From contig JAFQQV010000058.1 of the NCBI GenBank assembly GCA_017410425.1, forward strand, positions 1-63,541: 63,541 nucleotides of DNA, given 5' to 3'. The notes beneath the pieces were generated by a model. That model was not told where the DNA came from, did not search any database, and worked only from the letters and a program-made list of their open reading frames with translations. This DNA comes from Oscillospiraceae bacterium (GTDB taxonomy: Bacteria > Bacillota > Clostridia > Oscillospirales > Oscillospiraceae). Of the stretch, positions 40,625 through 49,645 are shown in pieces. The stretch's first letter is position 1, and every line of letters starts with the position of its first letter. A program made the position numbers and the translations under genes.

Positions 40625-41577
40625 TGTACGATGTACTTGCTCTGGGCGAGCTGCTTATTGACTTTGCAGCCGTCTCCACTGACGGCGAGGGCTATCCCAC
40701 TATGGCGGCCCATCCCGGCGGCGCGCCTGCAAACTATCTTGCTGCGGTGAATAAGTTCGGCGGCAAAACTGCCCTTATCGGCAAGGTAGGCAATGATACC
40801 TTTGGCCATCTGCTGCTTAATACCCTGAAAGACAGCGGCATAGACACTGCCGGCATGAAGCAGACCGACGAGTTTTTTACCACTCTCGCCTTCGTCAGCT
40901 TTGATGAACATGGCGACAGAAGCTTTGCCTTCTCCCGCAAGCCCGGCGCTGACACCCAGCTTCGCTTTGAGGAAATCGAGCTCAAGATGATTGACGATGC
41001 CCGCGTGTTCCACTTCGGTACCCTGAGCTTAACTCATGAGCCCGCCAAGACCGCTACCATCAAGGCTGTTGAGTATGCAAAGTCCGGGGGCAAGCTTATA
41101 AGCTTTGATCCCAATCTCCGTCCGCCTCTCTGGGCAAGCCTTGATGAGGCAAAGGCGCAGATGGAGTGGGGGCTTAAGCAGGCCGATGTGGTGAAGATAA
41201 GCGATGAGGAAGTGGAGTTTCTCTGGCAGCTTTCACCCGCTGAGGGCGCTGAGAAGCTTATAAAGGATTATGGCGTAAAGCTTGCATTTGTCACCTGCGG
41301 CGCGGATGGCTGCGTTTATAAAAACGCTCTCTGCAGCGGCAGCGTGCCCGGTATGAAGGGCCTGAAGGTTATTGACACCTGCGGCGCCGGCGATATTTTT
41401 GGTGGCAGCGCCATGTGGAAAGTGCTACAGTCCGGCAAAGCCCCTGAGGCTTTGAACTCTGCTGAGCTTGAAGAAATAGTGCGCTTTGCCTGCACGGCGG
41501 CGGGCCTGTCTACAGAGCGCAGCGGCGGTATCTCCAGTATTCCAAGCCTGGAGGAAGTGCTTAGTGCCATTCCCTGA
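40621..41577 (+). CDS. Fructokinase (PfkB family)
   Basis: This 318-residue sugar kinase of the ribokinase fold shows GELLIDFAAV at the N-terminus, HPGGAPANYLAAVNKFGGKT (sugar binding), FHFGTLSLTHEP, SFDPNLRPPLW and the C-terminal anion hole DTCGAGDIFGGSAMW with catalytic Asp. The set of motifs is typical of bacterial fructokinases. It completes the operon: mannoside, mannose, fructose, fructose-6-phosphate. ATG overlaps the epimerase stop (ATGATG); GGGAGGGAAA precedes it. Confidence 0.88.
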   Translation: MMYDVLALGELLIDFAAVSTDGEGYPTMAAHPGGAPANYLAAVNKFGGKTALIGKVGNDTFGHLLLNTLKDSGIDTAGMKQTDEFFTTLAFVSFDEHGDRSFAFSRKPGADTQLRFEEIELKMIDDARVFHFGTLSLTHEPAKTATIKAVEYAKSGGKLISFDPNLRPPLWASLDEAKAQMEWGLKQADVVKISDEEVEFLWQLSPAEGAEKLIKDYGVKLAFVTCGADGCVYKNALCSGSVPGMKGLKVIDTCGAGDIFGGSAMWKVLQSGKAPEALNSAELEEIVRFACTAAGLSTERSGGISSIPSLEEVLSAIP

Positions 41578-41589
41578 ATAATTAAAGCT

Positions 41590-41620
41590 AAAAGCCAGAG
41601 GATTTATCCTCTGGCTTTTT
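41590..41620 (+). terminator. Terminator of the mannoside operon
   Basis: AAAAGCCAGAGGA/TCCTCTGGCTTTT with loop TTTA and T-run. Confidence 0.9.
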
Positions 41621-41669
41621 GTTATATATGGGGTTATGATAAGGAAAACGAAAAAACGAGGAATTTGAA

Positions 41670-42806
41670 ATGCGTTTTATCCATCTTTCCGACCTGCACA
41701 TCGGCAAGCGGGTCAATGAAATTTCAATGATAGAGGATCAGCAGTATATACTCAGCGCTATTATACGCATTGTTGATGAGCAGCAGCCTGAGGCCGTGGT
41801 AATTGCGGGCGATGTATACGACAAAAGTGTGCCATCGGCTGAAGCTGTAACGCTGCTGGATGACTTTCTCTGCAGGCTTGCGAAAAGGAATATGCCTGTG
41901 CTTATAATCAGCGGCAACCATGACAGCCCTGAACGTCTTGCCTTCGGAGGAAGACTTATGGAGGGAGCAGGTATATATGTCTCCCCGGTATACGGCGGCA
42001 AGCTGGAGCCTGTGGTGCTGGAGGATGCAAAGGGTGAAGTGAAGTTCTGGATGCTGCCCTTTGTAAAGCCCAGCCATGTGAAACGCTTTTTTCCTGAGCA
42101 AAAGATAGAAAGCTATACAGATGCTCTGCGCGTGGCAGTATCCGATATGGGCATTGATGTATCCCAGCGCAATGTGCTCATTACCCATCAGTTTGTTACC
42201 GGCGCCGAAACCTGTGAGTCGGAGGAAATTTCTGTGGGCGGCACGGACAATGTGGATGCATCCGTGTTTGCAGACTTTGACTATGTGGCTCTGGGGCACA
42301 TCCACGGCCCCCAGAACATAGGCAGCCAGCGCATACGCTACTGCGGAACGCCCCTTAAATATTCCTTCTCTGAGGTAAAGCATGAAAAGAGCGTCACATT
42401 GGTGGAGCTGGGAAGCAAGGGAGAGCTTGAAGTTTCCACTCTGCCTCTTGAGCCGAAGCGGGATCTGCGGGAGATAAAGGGCACATATGATGAGCTCACC
42501 GCCCGAAGCTTCTACGAGGGCACGGCGGTGGATGACTACCTGCATGTGACCCTCACCGATGAGGACGATATTCCCGAGGCTGTGGGCCGGCTCAGGGTAA
42601 TATACCCCAACATTATGAAGCTCAGCTACGACAATGCCCGCACCCGCAGCAGCAATGTGATAAGCGCTGTGGAAGATGTGCAGCGCAAGTCCCAGCTGCA
42701 GTTGTTTGAAGAGCTTTACGAGCTGCAGAACGACAGAGCTATGAGCGAAGAACAGCGGGGCTTTGTGCAGGGCCTTATTGAAGAAATTTGGGAGGGCAGA
42801 AAATGA
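41670..42806 (+). CDS. sbcD: SbcD nuclease subunit (Mre11-like)
   Basis: This 378-residue metallophosphoesterase begins RFIHLSDLHIGKRVN, with metal motifs VIAGDVYDKSVPS, ISGNHDSPERL, LITHQFV and LGHIHGPQ. With SbcC it forms the complex that cuts hairpins and protein-blocked DNA ends. The stop overlaps the SbcC start by four bases. GAGGAATTTGAA precedes the ATG. Long palindromes such as the 27-bp one near 10,300 are natural substrates for this complex. Confidence 0.93.
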   Translation: MRFIHLSDLHIGKRVNEISMIEDQQYILSAIIRIVDEQQPEAVVIAGDVYDKSVPSAEAVTLLDDFLCRLAKRNMPVLIISGNHDSPERLAFGGRLMEGAGIYVSPVYGGKLEPVVLEDAKGEVKFWMLPFVKPSHVKRFFPEQKIESYTDALRVAVSDMGIDVSQRNVLITHQFVTGAETCESEEISVGGTDNVDASVFADFDYVALGHIHGPQNIGSQRIRYCGTPLKYSFSEVKHEKSVTLVELGSKGELEVSTLPLEPKRDLREIKGTYDELTARSFYEGTAVDDYLHVTLTDEDDIPEAVGRLRVIYPNIMKLSYDNARTRSSNVISAVEDVQRKSQLQLFEELYELQNDRAMSEEQRGFVQGLIEEIWEGRK

Positions 42807-45562
42807 GACCTCTTAAACTAAAGATTTCCGGCTTTGGCCCCTATGCTGGGGAGCAGGAGATAGATTTTGAGAAATTTGGCAGTAAGGGCCTTTATCTTAT
42901 CTGCGGCGATACCGGTGCCGGTAAGACCACCATTTTTGACGCAATATGCTATGCCCTCTATGGCGAGGCCAGCGGCAACAACCGTGAAGCGTCCATGCTG
43001 CGTTCCAAATATGCTGATATTACAAGGCCTACCTTTGTTGAGCTCAGCTTCCGTAACGGAGACAAGGAATATACTGTCCGCCGTAACCCGGACTATGACA
43101 GACCCAAGGGCAGGGGAGAGGGCACCACCCAGCAGAAGGCAGATGCGCTGCTTATATATCCCGATGGCAGACAGCTGACAAAGATCAAGGATGTCAATAA
43201 AGCGGTGGAGGAGATTCTGGGCCTGAGCCGGGATCAGTTTTGCCAGATTGCCATGATTGCTCAGGGCGATTTTCTTAAGCTTCTGATGGCCAACACCAAG
43301 GAGCGGCAGGAAATTTTCAGGAACATTTTCAAAACCTCGCTCTATGTTGTGCTGCAAAAGCGTCTGGCAGAGGAAGCGGGCAGCCTTAGAAAAAAATGGG
43401 ACGAGACAAGGCTGGGCATAAACCAGTACATGGATTCCATCGTCTGGGACGAGGATTCACTGCTGTCTCAGGATGCCGCCAAGGCAAAGGCCGGTCAGCT
43501 TCCGGTGCTTGAAGTTATGGAGCTTATAAAAAAGCTGATAGCCGAGGACGGAGAGCATAAGGCCAAGCTCAACAAGGAGCTTGGTAGCGTAGAGGCTGAG
43601 CTTGAAGCTCTGGCGGCGGAGATTCGCCAGGCAGAGGAGCAGGAGAAAAACCGGCAGCTTCTCAGCCTTGTGGAGCAGAAATATCAGGACAAAAAGACAG
43701 CGCTTGCCGTGCTTGAAGAGCAAAGAACCATCGAGCAGCAGCGTCTGCCGGAGCAGGAAAGCCTGAAAGGGAAAATCGCAGCCATTGAGTTTATGCTGCC
43801 GAGCTATGATGAGCTGGACAAGCTGCGCCGTGAACAGAGAGACTATAATAGCAACATGGCGTCTGCCTCCGACAGACTTAACAAAGCAGAAGAGGCCAGC
43901 AAAATCATAAGCGCCGAGCTTGATGGGTTGAGAGTGGAAAAGGAAAGCCTGCAGGGTATTGCTGCTGAAAAAGAGCGCCTGCTTGCCGGCGATAAGGAGC
44001 TGGGAAAACAGCAGCAGGAAGTAAAGACAATTATTGCCGCCCTATCAGAGCTTGAGCTTATGCGTTCAAAGCTTGCTGTGCTGCAGCGGGAATATGTGGC
44101 AGCAGAGCAGAGCTATATTCAGCAGCAGAGTGATTATGAGCGCAAGAACCGGGATTTTCTCAGCGCACAGGCAGGCATCATTGCAAGAGAGCTTATAGAG
44201 GGAAGGCCCTGTCCGGTCTGCGGTTCGACAGAGCATCCGGCCCCGGCCCGTCTGCCGGAGTATGCGCCCAGCGAGGAGGATGTGGAGCGGGCTGAAAAGC
44301 AGGCCGCAAAGGCAAGGCAGCTTATGGAAAAGACCAGCCGCAGCGCAGGCGAGCATAAGCTGAGCATTGATATAAAGGAAAAGGCCTTGCTTGCAGAGCT
44401 TGAAAAGATTGGGCTCGGCAGCACGGAGGGGGCTGCGGCCTTTGCGGAGGAGCGTGGTGCAGAGCTTGAGAAGCAGCGCGCCGAAATCCGCAGCCGGCTG
44501 GAAGAACTGAGCCGCTGTGAGCAGCGCAGCCTGACTGTGGATACTCTTATACAGAAGCGGGAAAAGGACCTCAACGATGCATTACAGGCTCAGGAAGAGG
44601 CGAGAAAGACCATCGCGGTGGCCCAGTCCATGCTCCATAAGCTCCAGGAACAGATAAAGCGTGCGGAAGAAAAACTGCCCTATTCAAGCAAGCAGGAGGC
44701 TGAGAGGGAGAAGTCCGCTTTCACGACGAGCCTCAAAGCTATGCAGCAGGCTCTTGAAAAGGCGGAGCGGGACTGCATAAACTGTGAGAAGGAAGTGCTG
44801 AATCTCAGCGGCAGTATGGAGCAGCTGCGCCGCAGCATCAGCGAAGGAAAAAATGCCGACAAGGATGCACTGCTTGAAAAGAAAAATGCAGTCACAGAGT
44901 GCAAGGCAAAACTTTCAGATGCTATTACAAGGCTTAATATCCGGCTCAGCCGAAACGGCAGTGCCCAGGATGGTATACTGCTCAAGTCTGAGGCTATGGA
45001 TAAGCTGGAGACCCGACTTAAATGGATGCAGGCTCTTTCACAGACAGCAAATGGCGACCTTAGCGGCAGGGAGAAGCTGGCGCTTGAAACCTATGTGCAG
45101 ACCAGCTATTTCGACCGCATCCTTGCCAGGGCTAATCTGCGCCTGATGAAGATGAGCGGCGGGCAGTACGACCTGAAGCGTCGTGAGACGGCGGCCAGCC
45201 TCAGAGGCCAGACCGGACTTGAACTGGATGTCATTGACCATTACAACGGCACCGAGCGCAGCGTTAAAACTCTCTCCGGCGGTGAGAGCTTCAAGGCATC
45301 CCTTGCCCTGGCTCTCGGCCTTTCCGATGAGATTCAGATGTCCACCGGCATAAGGCTTGACACCATGTTTGTGGACGAGGGCTTTGGCTCTCTTGATCCG
45401 GAATCTCTCAATCAGGCCTACCGTGCGCTCTCTGATCTTACCGAGGGCAACCGCCTTGTAGGCATTATATCTCATGTGGCAGAGCTTAAAGAGAAAATCG
45501 ACAGGCAGATTATCGTCACCAAGGACAAGGCCGGCGGCAGCCGCGCTGAGATGGTATACTGA
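42803..45562 (+). CDS. sbcC: SbcC ATPase subunit (Rad50-like)
   Basis: This 919-residue SMC-type protein has the Walker A region GDTGAGKTTIFDAICYALYG in the first 55 residues, two long coiled-coil arms (residues about 180-460 and 490-720), the zinc hook CPVC near residue 470, then signature LSGGESFKASLALALGL and Walker B TMFVDEGFGSLD in the last 100. It holds DNA ends and drives the SbcD nuclease. The start overlaps the sbcD stop as ATGA. Length and layout are normal. Confidence 0.93.
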   Translation: MRPLKLKISGFGPYAGEQEIDFEKFGSKGLYLICGDTGAGKTTIFDAICYALYGEASGNNREASMLRSKYADITRPTFVELSFRNGDKEYTVRRNPDYDRPKGRGEGTTQQKADALLIYPDGRQLTKIKDVNKAVEEILGLSRDQFCQIAMIAQGDFLKLLMANTKERQEIFRNIFKTSLYVVLQKRLAEEAGSLRKKWDETRLGINQYMDSIVWDEDSLLSQDAAKAKAGQLPVLEVMELIKKLIAEDGEHKAKLNKELGSVEAELEALAAEIRQAEEQEKNRQLLSLVEQKYQDKKTALAVLEEQRTIEQQRLPEQESLKGKIAAIEFMLPSYDELDKLRREQRDYNSNMASASDRLNKAEEASKIISAELDGLRVEKESLQGIAAEKERLLAGDKELGKQQQEVKTIIAALSELELMRSKLAVLQREYVAAEQSYIQQQSDYERKNRDFLSAQAGIIARELIEGRPCPVCGSTEHPAPARLPEYAPSEEDVERAEKQAAKARQLMEKTSRSAGEHKLSIDIKEKALLAELEKIGLGSTEGAAAFAEERGAELEKQRAEIRSRLEELSRCEQRSLTVDTLIQKREKDLNDALQAQEEARKTIAVAQSMLHKLQEQIKRAEEKLPYSSKQEAEREKSAFTTSLKAMQQALEKAERDCINCEKEVLNLSGSMEQLRRSISEGKNADKDALLEKKNAVTECKAKLSDAITRLNIRLSRNGSAQDGILLKSEAMDKLETRLKWMQALSQTANGDLSGREKLALETYVQTSYFDRILARANLRLMKMSGGQYDLKRRETAASLRGQTGLELDVIDHYNGTERSVKTLSGGESFKASLALALGLSDEIQMSTGIRLDTMFVDEGFGSLDPESLNQAYRALSDLTEGNRLVGIISHVAELKEKIDRQIIVTKDKAGGSRAEMVY

Positions 45563-45580
45563 GGCCCGGTTTTATTTTCC

Positions 45581-45639
45581 TTGCAATTATTGCCATATTG
45601 TATTATGATGTTGTCTAACACTTTAATTTGACAAAGTGT
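45581..45639 (+). promoter_or_regulatory. Promoter and operator-like palindrome before the ATP-grasp gene
   Basis: TTGCAA and TATGAT are spaced by 17 bases. Just downstream is the inverted repeat ACACTTT-AATTTGAC-AAAGTGT (45618-45639), placed where a repressor would cover the start of transcription. Confidence 0.5.
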
Positions 45640-45672
45640 AGCCCAAGAGAAGCAAAAACGGAGAGTGACAAA

Positions 45673-46866
45673 ATGAATTTTATCTTTGTATCCCCCAACT
45701 TCCCCAAGAGCTACTGGCAGTTCTGTGACCGCCTGAAGAGAAACGGTGTCAACGTTCTTGGCATTGGTGACTGTCCCTATGATGAACTGAGCTGGGAGCT
45801 GAAAAACTGCCTTACCGAGTATTACAAGGTCAGCAGCATTGCAAACTATGAAGAGATGTACCGTGCAGTGGCCTACCTGATTTTCCGCCACGGCAAGATT
45901 GACTGGCTGGAGTCCAATAATGAATTCTGGCTGGAGCAGGATGCAAGACTGCGTACCGATTTCAATATTACCACCGGCGCTCAGAATGACTTCATCCAGC
46001 GCATCAAGGCCAAGTCTGCCATGAAGGACAGCTACCGCAAGGCCGGCGTGCCTGTGGCACGCCACCACATGGTAAGTCCTGATAAGGCAGCTGCCGAGGC
46101 TTTCATCGCCGAGGTTGGCTGGCCCGTCATCGTAAAGCCTGACAGCGGCTGCGGTGCAGAGGCTACCTATAAGCTCAAGTGCCAGGAAGATCTGGACAAT
46201 TTCTACACCAATTATCCTCCCTACCCCTATATTATGGAGGAGTTTATCACCGGCACCATTGTCAGCTTTGACGGCATTGCAGGCCCTGACGCTGTGCCCC
46301 TTTTCTGGACCAGCAATGAGTTCCCCACCCCCATCCTTGACATCGTTGCAGACTACGGTGACCTGTGCTACTGGACCGTGCCCCAGATCGACGAGAAGCT
46401 GAAGGACACCGGCTTCCGCACCATAAAGGCCTTCGGCGCAAAGAGCCGCTTCTTCCACTGTGAGTTCTTCCGCCTGACCAAGGCAAAGCCCGGTCTTGGC
46501 GAGGTTGGCGACTATGTGGCTCTGGAGGTCAATATGCGTCCCGCCGGCGGTTATACCCCCGATATGATCAATTTTGCCAACAGTGTTGACAGCTACGCTA
46601 TCTGGGCCGACATGGTTACCAGCGGCGAAAACCACCAGTACATGGGCCATGAGCACTATTACTGTGTCTATGCTGCCCGCCGTGACGGCAAGAGCTATCT
46701 CAACAGCCATGAGGATGTGCTGAATAAGTACGGCAGCCGCATTGTTATGTGCGACCGTATGCCTGATGCACTGGCGCTTGATATGGGCAACCAGATGTAT
46801 ACCGCCCTTCTCAACACCGAGGAGGAAAAGGACGAATTCATCGCCTTTGTTCAGACTCTGGCATAA
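45673..46866 (+). CDS. ATP-grasp carboxylate-amine ligase-like protein
   Basis: This 397-residue protein has an N-terminal Rossmann-like part (MNFIFVSPNFPKSYWQFCDR), a central ATP-grasp region with KAKSAMKDSYRKAGVPVARH, WPVIVKPDSGCGAEATYKL (nucleotide-binding Lys) and YIMEEFITG, and metal residues in ALEVNMRPAGGYTPDMINFA. ATP-grasp ligases join a carboxylate to an amine or thiol through an acyl phosphate. The substrate cannot be assigned. A second, homologous gene ends the window at its right edge. The start follows GGAGAGTGAC; the earlier ATG is rejected. Confidence 0.8.
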   Translation: MNFIFVSPNFPKSYWQFCDRLKRNGVNVLGIGDCPYDELSWELKNCLTEYYKVSSIANYEEMYRAVAYLIFRHGKIDWLESNNEFWLEQDARLRTDFNITTGAQNDFIQRIKAKSAMKDSYRKAGVPVARHHMVSPDKAAAEAFIAEVGWPVIVKPDSGCGAEATYKLKCQEDLDNFYTNYPPYPYIMEEFITGTIVSFDGIAGPDAVPLFWTSNEFPTPILDIVADYGDLCYWTVPQIDEKLKDTGFRTIKAFGAKSRFFHCEFFRLTKAKPGLGEVGDYVALEVNMRPAGGYTPDMINFANSVDSYAIWADMVTSGENHQYMGHEHYYCVYAARRDGKSYLNSHEDVLNKYGSRIVMCDRMPDALALDMGNQMYTALLNTEEEKDEFIAFVQTLA

Positions 46867-46867
46867 T

Positions 46868-46909
46868 AAAAAATGGAGCAGGTTCCGTTATGAACTTGCT
46901 CCATTTTTT
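46868..46909 (+). terminator. Terminator after the ATP-grasp gene
   Basis: AAAAATGGAGCA and TGCTCCATTTTT with an inner GTTC/GAAC stem and T-run. Confidence 0.88.
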
Positions 46910-46953
46910 GTGCTGTGATAGAATTACAATATAAAATTTGAGGAGGGATTTTC

Positions 46954-47856
46954 ATGACTCAGGAAGAAATCGTCAGAAAACGTCAGGAACTGGTGCACCA
47001 TATGTTCTCCAGTACCGGGGATGAGTTCTGCCGCATAGTACTGGAAAATTGCCGCAGTGGTGTAAGTGCGCTGAGCGCCGAGCAGCGCGAGAGGCTGAAC
47101 ACCGAGGAATATGACTGGAACGGCTTTACATGGTACAAGTTCCGCACAGGCCAGCCCAAGGGAAAAACAAAGAAGATTCTCTATATGCACGGCGGCGGCT
47201 GGGTTATGGACTCCGGCCTTGCCCAGTTTAACTTTGCAGAGGCTATTGCCAATGACACAGGCGCCGAGATATGGTTTCCCGAGTATCCCATAGTTCCGGA
47301 GCATAACGGCAAAGAGGCTTTGGATATGTGCATGGAGCTCTACCGCATGATGCTGGAGGAATGCCCCGGCGAGGAGATCGCTCTGGGCGGCGACTCTGCC
47401 GGCGGCGGTCTGGCGGTCTCCGTTGCACTCCAGATAAATGCAGAGGGTCTTTCCAGACCCAATAACCTTTTCCTTATATCCCCGGGCACAAACTGTGGCG
47501 GAAGCCCCAGAAACGCCGAGGAGAAGGCTTATGAGGATTTGCTGCTGACAAGGGATCCTATCGTGTCCACCGTGGCTTTCCCCACCGTGCTCAAGCTCTG
47601 GAGCGGGCCGCTGGATATAGATGACTGGCGTATAAATCCCATGCGTGGTGAGCTTTCCGGCCTGCCGCCCATGCTGATCTTTGCCGGCGGCCATGAGGCT
47701 ATGGAGCTGGGTATCCGCCAATTTGTGGAAGAAGCTATCCGCCAGGATGTGGATGTGGTCTACTACCTGAAAAACGGCAAGGGCCACGCCTATGTCATGT
47801 ATGAGGGCAGGGCCGCTGCCGAGGAATACAGAATGATAATCAACAGACTGCTGTAA
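46954..47856 (+). CDS. Alpha/beta hydrolase, hormone-sensitive-lipase family esterase
   Basis: This 300-residue cytosolic enzyme has the oxyanion-hole motif MHGGGWVMDSG near residue 76, nucleophile Ser in GGDSAGGGLAVS near residue 150 and acid/His partners in the C-terminal third (FAGGHEAMELG and GKGHAYVMYEG). It belongs to the HSL/family IV esterases, which split short acyl esters. GAGGAGGG precedes the ATG. It is a single gene between two terminators, so no pathway is indicated. Confidence 0.85.
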   Translation: MTQEEIVRKRQELVHHMFSSTGDEFCRIVLENCRSGVSALSAEQRERLNTEEYDWNGFTWYKFRTGQPKGKTKKILYMHGGGWVMDSGLAQFNFAEAIANDTGAEIWFPEYPIVPEHNGKEALDMCMELYRMMLEECPGEEIALGGDSAGGGLAVSVALQINAEGLSRPNNLFLISPGTNCGGSPRNAEEKAYEDLLLTRDPIVSTVAFPTVLKLWSGPLDIDDWRINPMRGELSGLPPMLIFAGGHEAMELGIRQFVEEAIRQDVDVVYYLKNGKGHAYVMYEGRAAAEEYRMIINRLL

Positions 47857-47864
47857 AATAGAGC

Positions 47865-47902
47865 AAAGAAACCGCATGGTCAACAGACCATGCGGTTTCT
47901 TT
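47865..47902. terminator. Bidirectional terminator between esterase and NAT genes
   Basis: AAAGAAACCGCATGGTC and its exact complement with loop AACA, a perfect 17-bp stem, lie between convergent genes. Confidence 0.9.
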
Positions 47903-47903
47903 A

Positions 47904-48662
47904 TCAGTATTTGAGGCCGAATTTTGCGTATGCCTCCGGCATTTCTTCGTCTGTAAGGGTCCATACTGTGACCTTGCCGTTGACAAGCTCCTTGTATATG
48001 TGCCCGTCCAACGCGATAAGGCCGGTGTCGGTTTTCAGGGAGAACATTTCCTCAATTATGAAGGGGGAGTCGGGGTGGCGCTCACAGTAGCAGCTGAGAG
48101 CCACATAGTCCTGGGGCAGCTGAGGCTCCTCGGTAAAGGAGTAGAAAGGCTTCCACTCGCCCTTGTTCTTGTCCATGAGAACCCAGCCTAGGAACTCGTC
48201 CTTGTCGAAGCGGTAGAGTTCATTGAACTGAGGCTGTTCCAGCCCCACTTCCATTTTAACGGGATAGCGGGGGCAGACATCGCCGATACCCACATCGGCG
48301 CACCAAGTGCCGTCGGTAGCTTCAACCTTAAGCACGCGGTGGCGGCGCATGGGGATAGTGGCTTCGCCGCGCAGATAGCGGGATGCATACTCAGTGACCT
48401 TGTAGCCCAGCTTACGCAGCAGCCATGCAAACAGGCCGTTGAGCTCAAAGCAGTAGCCGCCTTTGCCCTCAACCACGACCTTCTGATAAAGACCCTCATC
48501 GTCCAGCCGCAGGGGGAGCAGGCCGCGGAGTATGTCCAGATTTTCATAGGGAACATGGGTGCAGTGGGCGTAGTGGAGCTTCTTGAGAAGCTCAGAATCA
48601 GGAACTATATTCTCCGGCAGCTCAAGACCGATACGCTCAAAATATTTTTTCACTTTCTCCAT
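47904..48662 (-). CDS. Arylamine N-acetyltransferase family protein
   Basis: This 252-residue protein has the catalytic triad positions of the NAT family: Cys in GKGGYCFELNGLF, His in RRHRVLKVEA and Asp in CADVGIGD. HVPYENLDIL near residue 38 is the usual N-terminal motif. These enzymes move acetyl or other acyl groups from CoA to arylamines or hydroxyls. It is the last gene of an eight-gene sugar operon and starts inside the end of the oxidoreductase gene (13-base overlap), so it may acylate a product of that pathway or simply ride along. Confidence 0.85.
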   Translation of the reverse strand: MEKVKKYFERIGLELPENIVPDSELLKKLHYAHCTHVPYENLDILRGLLPLRLDDEGLYQKVVVEGKGGYCFELNGLFAWLLRKLGYKVTEYASRYLRGEATIPMRRHRVLKVEATDGTWCADVGIGDVCPRYPVKMEVGLEQPQFNELYRFDKDEFLGWVLMDKNKGEWKPFYSFTEEPQLPQDYVALSCYCERHPDSPFIIEEMFSLKTDTGLIALDGHIYKELVNGKVTVWTLTDEEMPEAYAKFGLKY

Positions 48663-49636
48663 GGTGCGCTTATCTCCTCCAGAAGTTCCATAACATCCAG
48701 CAGCTGCTGACGGCTGACATAGGGTGTGGGCTCGTTTTCGCGGACACATTCAAGGAAGTGCTTGAGCTCATTGTAGTACCAGCCGCAGGGGGGCACATTG
48801 ATGCCGGTGGAGACCATCACATCGTCGGTGCAGTCATAGACCCTGGGCTCCTTGCCGAACTGGTAGGCTGTGAGTGTGCTGCCGTCGTTTATCATCATGC
48901 CGTTTTCAAAGTAAACACGCCAGCGGGCGGTCCAGGGAATGTCGGCATTGAACCATGCGGCCTCGCCGCCAACGTGCAGCCTGCCGTAGTCATAGGCCAC
49001 GCGGAACTGCTCCGGATAATCCTTGCCATCACCCTGGCAGGAGCTGTAGCTGAAGCTCTTGGGCTTGCCAAAAAGGGAGACGATCAGGTCAAGATCATGG
49101 ATATGCAGGTCATAGGGCAGAAGGCCGGACTTGTTCACGTCAAAGAGCCAGCCGTCCATAGCCCACTGAGGGCAGGCGGAGAGCCGCTCAAAATATGCGT
49201 CCAGAGGCTTGCCGAATTCGCCGCTCTGCACAGCCTCGCGCAAAAAGCCTACTTCCTTTGTAAACTGAAGCACCTGAGCAATGTAGAGCTGCACGCCCTG
49301 CTTTTCAGCCTCGTCCAGCATTTCCTTTGCATCATTGAAGGAAAGGGCGATGGGCTTTTCGCAGATGGTGTGCTTTTTGCAGCCAAGACTTTCCATAACC
49401 AGATCGTGATGGGTAAAGGTGGGGGTGCAGATGTCTACAATGTCAATGTCGCAGGAATTGACCATCTCAGTAATGCTGGGATAGCAGGGCAGCCCCCAGC
49501 CTGCAGCGGTGTTTTTGACGCGCTGGGAGGAGCCCACAACGGCGGTGACAGCGCAGCCCTCAATTTCCTTGAAGTTGTGGTAGTGGACACTGCCCATGCC
49601 GCCCACGCCCACAAGACCGATTTTCAAAGTTTCCAT
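48650..49636 (-). CDS. Gfo/Idh/MocA family oxidoreductase
   Basis: This 328-residue NAD(P)-dependent dehydrogenase has Rossmann motif GLVGVGGMGSVHYHN at the start, EKPIAL near residue 93 (conserved catalytic Lys) and a C-terminal alpha/beta substrate domain with DLHIHDLDLIVSLFG. Members oxidise ring hydroxyls of sugars and inositols. It is paired in the operon with a second Gfo/Idh/MocA gene and two isomerases, a set that fits stepwise keto-sugar conversion. It lies nine bases after the isomerase gene. Confidence 0.87.
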   Translation of the reverse strand: METLKIGLVGVGGMGSVHYHNFKEIEGCAVTAVVGSSQRVKNTAAGWGLPCYPSITEMVNSCDIDIVDICTPTFTHHDLVMESLGCKKHTICEKPIALSFNDAKEMLDEAEKQGVQLYIAQVLQFTKEVGFLREAVQSGEFGKPLDAYFERLSACPQWAMDGWLFDVNKSGLLPYDLHIHDLDLIVSLFGKPKSFSYSSCQGDGKDYPEQFRVAYDYGRLHVGGEAAWFNADIPWTARWRVYFENGMMINDGSTLTAYQFGKEPRVYDCTDDVMVSTGINVPPCGWYYNELKHFLECVRENEPTPYVSRQQLLDVMELLEEISAPWRK

Positions 49637-49645
49637 ATAAACTCC

